NCBI GenBank assembly: GCA_021464525.1
Contig: JADRCO010001089.1
Span: forward strand, 1 to 22,673
Source: Rhizophagus sp. LPA8_4_AMF
Taxonomy: Eukaryota; Glomeromycota; Glomeromycetes; Glomerales; Glomeraceae
Length of the DNA stretch: 22,673 nt
Direction of reading: 5' to 3'
Positions 17,797-22,673 of this stretch are shown in pieces. Numbering within the stretch: position 1 is the stretch's first letter; each line of letters starts with the position of its first letter. A model generated the notes under the pieces. The model saw nothing but the letters and a program-made list of their open reading frames with translations, had not been told where the DNA came from and ran no database searches. The position numbers and the translations under genes were made by a program.

Positions 17797-20648
17797 TGTC
17801 TTTAAATAATAATAATATTTCAGATGACGATGAAATTTTCTTGAAGGAATTTTTAAAAGATTTTTATCGTCAAATTATTAAAATGGAACATCATTCCAAA
17901 TTTGAAAAAATTTTAACTGAATGGGTACAAGATTATTTAAATTATAATGAAAAGGATCCTGAAATCATATTAGAATTAATGAAAAATCATAAAGAAAATG
18001 AAAATTGGTTTTCAAGTTTAATAGGATTTTTTTATGAACGTGATATAGTAATGAATCTTGATAATAATAATAATAAAAATAATAATAATCATAAAAATAA
18101 AATTATAAATTTTTATTTATTATCAATTGATAAAAATAATAAATTAACTTCTCTGTATCAATTACTTAATATTATTATTTCAAAATATTTATTATCATTT
18201 TATTATTATAAGGATATAATTTTTGATAAAAGTTGTTTTGTTGAAAAAAAGTTTAGAAATTTGGAAAATGTACATATAATGTCACATGGTGAACGTTTTG
18301 AAAATTTTAATGGATTAGAAATAAATTTATGTAAAGATGAAATAAATGTTATGGAGAAATATTTTGAATCATTAGATAGTAATTATTATTCAAATGAAAT
18401 TCAATCAATTCAATCAGAAGATTATGTTAAAAAGAAGGAATTAATAGAATTAAATAATTTAGGTTACTGTTATCAATATGGAATAGGAAAAAAGAAAGAT
18501 GAATTTAAAGCATTTGAATTTTATTTAAAATCAGCAGAAAATGGAAATTTTGGTGCACAAAATAATTTAGGTTATCTTTATCAAAATGGAATTGGAATAA
18601 CAAAAGATGAAAAGAAAGCATTTGAATGGTATTTAAAAGCTGCTAATGAAGGAGAGATATATGCACAATATAATTTAGGTATTTGTTATCAAAATGGTAT
18701 AGGAATAGTAAATAAGAATGAAAAGAAAGCATTTGAATGGTATTTAAAATCTGCCAAAGGAGGATATTCATCTGCACAATATACTATAGGTAATTGTTAT
18801 CAAAATGGAATTGGAATAGAAAAGAATTTAGAAAAAGCTATTTATTGGTATAGTAAGGCAGCAGAAAGTGGAAATAAATTTGCTCAATATAATTTAGGTA
18901 ATTGTTATAAAAATGGAAATGGTGTAGAAAAAGATAATAAAAAGTCTTTTGAATATTATAAAAAATCAGCTGATCAAGAAAATTTAAATGCTCAATTTGA
19001 ACTGGGAAATTGTTATATTAAAGGAATTGGAACTGAAGTTGATGATATAAAAGCATTCAAGTTATATGAATTAGCAGCTGAAAATGGAAATGAAATGGCA
19101 CAATATAATCTGGCTGACTTTTATAGAAATGGAGATAGAGTAGAACAAGATGATAAGAAAGCATTTGAATATTATAAAAAATCGGCTGATCAAGGATATT
19201 TAGATGCCCAATTTGAGCTTGGATATTGTTATTCTAATGGAGTTGGTACTGAAGTTGATAAAACAAAAGCATTTGAATTATATGTAATAGCAGCTGAAAG
19301 AGAACATAATATTGCACAAAATAATCTTGGAGTTTTGTATGATAATGGTAATGGTATAGAAAAAGATTTAGAAAAAGCTATCTATTGGTTTAGTAAGGCA
19401 GCAAAAAGTGGATATGAAGTAGCACTATATAATCTAGGTCAATGTTATAAAACTGGAAAGGGTATAGAAAAGGATGAAAAAAAAGCATTTGAATATTATA
19501 AAGAATCAGCTGAAAAAGGTTATTTCGGTGCTCAATTTCAAGTTGGTTATTGTTATTCTAATGGTATTGGAATTGAAGTTGATAAACTAAAAGCATTTGA
19601 ATTCTACAAAATAGTGGCTGATAAAGGTTATGATATGGCTCAATTTTATCTTGGATGTTTATATGAAAATGGAGAAGGTATTGAAAAAGATGAAAATAAA
19701 GCTTTTGAATATTATAAAAAAGCAGCTGATCAAGGATATTTAACTGCTCAATATCAACTTGGATGGTGTTATAATTATGGAGTTGGAACCGAAGTTAATT
19801 ATACAAAAGCATTTAAATTTTATATGTTCGCATCTGAAAATGGATGTAGTGTTGCACAAACCAATCTAGGTTATTTATATGAAAAAGGTGAAGGTACGGA
19901 AAAAAATCTAGATAAAGCTATTTATTGGTACCATAAAGCAGCAGAAAATGGATGTAGAACAGCATTATATAATTTAGGTGAATGTTATGAATTAGGAAAT
20001 GGTGTAGGTAAAGATGAAGTTAAAGCATTTGAATATAATAAGAAATCAGCTGAAAATGGACATATAAGTGCAAAATTTCAACTCGGATATTACTATGTAA
20101 ATGGTATTGGTACTGAGATTAACAAGGAAAAAGGATTTGAATTATATAATGAGGCAGCTGGAAATAAATTACAAAATGTTCTTGATGAAAATGACGAAAA
20201 AATCGTAGAAGATTTGGACAAAGTTAATTTCTGGTATCACAAAGCTGCAGAAAATGACAATGCATTTGCATTATATAAATTAGGAGAATTTTATGAATTA
20301 GGCAAGGGTGTTTGTGAAAATACAGTTAGAGCGCTTGAATTTTACACACAATCAGCAGATCAAGGATTTATTGATGCTCAATATAAACTTGGATATTATT
20401 ATTCTAATGGAATTGGAACTGATATTGATAAAGAAAAGGCATTTGATTTATATAAATTAGCTGCTATAGGAGAAAATGTTGATGCACAAAAAATTCTTGC
20501 ATCTTTATATGAAAAAGGTGAAGGAACTGACAAAAATATAGAAAATGCTATCTATTGGTATAAGAAAGTTATTGAAAACGGATGTTTAGATGTTGAAGAG
20601 AATTTAAATACTCTTTTAGAGCAACAAGAAATTCCAATCAACATCTAA
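17796..20648 (+). CDS. Sel1-repeat protein, 950 aa, single exon
   Basis: An uninterrupted frame of 950 codons, starting at the first ATG after the T/A block. Residues 1 to about 215 are not Sel1: an acidic, helical beginning (DDDEIFLKEFLKDF), a WVQDYLNY region, an Asn/Lys/His low-complexity stretch near 93-107, and a hydrophobic/aromatic stretch around 130-145. I do not recognise this part. From about residue 219 to the end run some 19 clear Sel1 units of mostly 36 residues (pattern LGYCYxNGIG..KDxxKAFEYYKKSADQGYLxAQ) plus one degenerate unit near 800-830. Sel1 repeats are TPR-like helical hairpins that scaffold protein complexes. No kinase domain is attached, unlike the Sel1 gene upstream. 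There is no signal peptide or convincing membrane segment. The lack of introns contrasts with every other gene in the window and could mean a retro-copy or simply that Sel1 exons are long. It is likely a cytoplasmic adaptor; partners are unknown. Confidence 0.88.
18831..20560 (+). repeat. Higher-order Sel1 array: 540-bp blocks, then about 320-bp blocks
   Basis: A distinctive unit type with (A)IYWY/F instead of FEYY marks block ends. Its KA codons recur at 18831, 19371 and 19911, exactly 540 bp (five Sel1 units, 180 residues) apart, then at about 20217 and 20541 (306 and 324 bp, three units each, one of them shortened). The array therefore grew by copying five-unit blocks and then three-unit blocks. 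Copies are far more diverged than in the gene upstream. Confidence 0.8.
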
Positions 20649-20762
20649 TATTATACTGTTACTGTTTTTGACATAATTTATTTTTTTCAATAATTAATTA
20701 TTATACATTATTTTATATTATTTAAATGGTTACCATCAAAATATATATATATAATTTTTTGA

Positions 20763-20768
20763 AATAAA
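20763..20768 (+). terminator. Candidate polyadenylation signal AATAAA
   Basis: AATAAA lies about 115 bases after the stop of the 950-aa Sel1 gene, within a likely 3' untranslated region. The motif is common by chance in such AT-rich DNA. Confidence 0.3.
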
Positions 20769-21109
20769 AGAAATAATTTATCTCAACTTTTGTATTAAAC
20801 TTGGACTTCCGTCCATAATTTTATGTTTATTCATTTTAATAAATTGGTCATGTCTCTTTAAAATGGAAATGTTCTTTATTTAGATGAGAAGAAATTACTC
20901 TATTTGGTCAAAATGAAGTAATCAGAAAAATTAATATACATCATGTAAGGCTTCTTAATTCTACAGAATATATAAAAATACGGTTAAAATTTTACTTAAG
21001 CGATTATTGATTACCCAGGTTCTTTTTTGTAGCAAATCAAAGTTAAAAGTATCAAACCTACATATTCTTTATAAGTATATAATTTTTGTTGCAGCGATTT
21101 GCGTCGGAG

Positions 21110-21117
21110 TCACGTGA
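21110..21117. promoter_or_regulatory. TCACGTGA palindrome
   Basis: A second perfect copy of the 8-bp palindrome found in the WDR82 promoter. No gene start is visible nearby, so it may serve a gene outside the window or be non-functional. Confidence 0.3.
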
Positions 21118-21367
21118 TAGCAACAGAAACATAACAAGGAATAATTTAAAGTAGACGCGAAATTTAAGGTGTGTATGCGTAAATTAAAGTGTATACTTTA
21201 TTCAAATGAAACAATAATAGATGTATAACAGAAAATACATATGAATAGACGTGCAATATTACAATACGAAAACTATCAGTAAAATTAAACTAAAACTATC
21301 TAATAAATCAAACCCAAAACTCTCGTCTTTTTACACATCGTTCATATATATTAATCCTTTTGTGAGT

Positions 21368-21448
21368 ATAACTTATACCAAGCATAAGTTTATCAGTTAT
21401 ACTAAGTATACAGTGTATAAGTTATCTAAATTCTAAAGTATAAGTTAT
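21368..21448. repeat. Cluster of TATAAGTTAT in both orientations
   Basis: The decamer occurs inverted at 21368-21377 and direct at 21416-21425 and 21439-21448, with related ATACTAAGTATA words between. The arrangement can fold into alternative hairpins and resembles a decayed miniature inverted-repeat element. Confidence 0.45.
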
Positions 21449-22208
21449 CCTAAGTATATCAACAAATTGCCGGCAGCTATATTCCGAAATTCAGCCGAAT
21501 TTTGCATATACATTATTGTCAAGTGAGGTATACAAGGACTCCAGAATATATATATAGATGCCAGGTCCGGGAGTTGTTCATTGCACGCATTTCTTTAGGG
21601 TCGGAATTAAGATAATGAGTAAAGAGAAAATAGGACCTATTAAGTTGAGGCACCGACTAAGGTTACCTAAAAAAAGATAACAAAATTTGACATTAATTTG
21701 TATTTTTCTATTTATTGTATTATACTATTTTATACTATTTTATATTATATTGTTTACTAGATGGATGGTTTTTTTATTGCGTTATTATTGTTAGTGTATT
21801 TTTATTTTATATATAGTTTACGAATGATACAAAATTTATCTATCTAATTAGTATTTTTTAGCTCATTTTAGTGCTATTATTTAGTAATTTTGTATAGTAT
21901 TAGCTGTATTAGCTGGAAATTTCGTAGATTTTCTAAAATAAGCAAAAAAAGGTTGTTTATAAACAACAAATTCTATATCATATTTGTTTACATTATTTAA
22001 TCTTTCAATTTATCGTTATACTATTCAATCATTAGGGTGTATATTTGTTACCAGCAGAAAAATAAAAATGAAAATGTATTGAATAAAATTGTTTATCTAA
22101 TATCTATAGTAAGAGATTGTGAAAAAAAAAATTTTTTGCTTTTTTGCATTTGACTTTCATCAATTAAACTAAATGTAGTTTGATAGATAAAATTTATCAT
22201 TAAAATCA

Positions 22209-22439
22209 TTAATCCGTTGAAGTCAATAAAAATGTGACATAAATTTGTAAAATAAGTTGGTGTACAATGTTTTCTTTAGTAGCAACAATTGACATTAACT
22301 TTCCAAAGTTTAGGTTGTATATGACAGAAACATCAACATTATTCCTATGGCAGATAAATTTTATGATGTTTTCAACTTTGAAACTGTTGAGATTAATCCT
22401 ATTATTACCAAAGTTTGGTATATCCTTCACCTCCTTCAT
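22209..22439 (-). other. Weak open frame, possible gene relic
   Basis: An ATG-started frame of 76 codons on the minus strand (beginning MKEVKDIPNFGNNR) has a more balanced amino-acid mix than other chance frames in this DNA. It shows no motif I can name, no splice partners that I can see, and no extension upstream. It may be a fragment of a decayed gene or chance. Confidence 0.2.
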
Positions 22440-22673
22440 TATAAATGACAATTATAAAAGTATCAGGAGATCCCCTCAGAATGACATTTATTTCAATGAT
22501 AATAAGATTAATAAAATTTTATTTGAATTATGATATTGTATGAAATAAAAAATCAACAATTTATATATTATTATTTAATTTATGTCATTTTTTCTTTTGC
22601 TTTAGGGCGTTCTCAAGCACCTAACTCAATGAATCGGAAACGAAATTTTAATTAGTAAGTTGCAGATCAGTGA

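Larger units (their letters stand above)
20649..22673. other. AT-rich region after the last Sel1 gene
   Basis: No convincing gene. It begins with the 3' flank of the Sel1 gene. TCACGTGA occurs at 21110-21117 in a GC-richer patch, a small repeat cluster lies at 21368-21448, and a weak open frame lies at 22209-22439 on the minus strand. Near the right edge (about 22606-22625) a GC-richer piece, GGGCGTTCTCAAGCACC, may be the start of another feature outside the window. Confidence 0.5.

Noticed and set aside
22267-22533. Plus-strand open frame of 88 codons near the right edge
   Set aside because: Overlaps the minus-strand frame at 22209-22439; hydrophobic composition and no motif suggest antisense noise.

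Overview
The window looks like nuclear DNA from an arbuscular mycorrhizal fungus close to Rhizophagus (Glomeromycota). The basis is inference from three things: very AT-rich sequence, genes cut by many short GT-AG introns, and the pairing of protein-kinase-like domains with long Sel1 repeat arrays, which is strongly expanded in that lineage. No species can be proven from sequence alone.

Left part (1 to about 7.9 kb): an ordinary housekeeping neighbourhood. It holds a two-exon gene of unknown function on the plus strand (777-1633). Converging on it is an eight-exon WDR82/Swd2 orthologue on the minus strand (1861-4353) with an unusual acidic, Asn-rich C-terminal tail. Behind that lies a 16-exon amidohydrolase of the amidohydrolase-3/YtcJ type (4970-7904, minus). 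I rebuilt the exons by hand; all splice junctions keep the reading frame and rebuild continuous family motifs.

Middle part (about 7.9-11.5 kb): gene-poor and full of relics. It has a decayed protein kinase pseudogene (minus, about 9178-9690), a short GC-rich GGTCC-type repeat, a fragment resembling the N-terminus of a hAT/BED-type transposase, a 19-bp-arm hairpin and a larger imperfect foldback element.

Right part (11.5-20.7 kb): two Sel1-repeat genes on the plus strand. The first (11564-14277, five exons) joins a kinase-like domain with degenerate or missing catalytic motifs to about 14 Sel1 repeats, whose DNA repeats with an exact 216-bp period. The second (17796-20648, one exon, 950 aa) has a novel N-terminal region and about 20 Sel1 units arranged in 540-bp higher-order blocks. 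They are separated by 3.5 kb of gene-less AT-rich DNA carrying several hairpins. The last 2 kb holds no convincing gene.

The conserved genes act in separate processes: WDR82 in histone H3K4 methylation and transcription termination, the amidohydrolase in small-molecule hydrolysis. The kinase/Sel1 genes look like a fast-evolving, probably signalling-related family. I found no evidence of a new multi-gene system. The most unusual objects are the probable pseudokinase-Sel1 fusion and the two differently organised Sel1 arrays.
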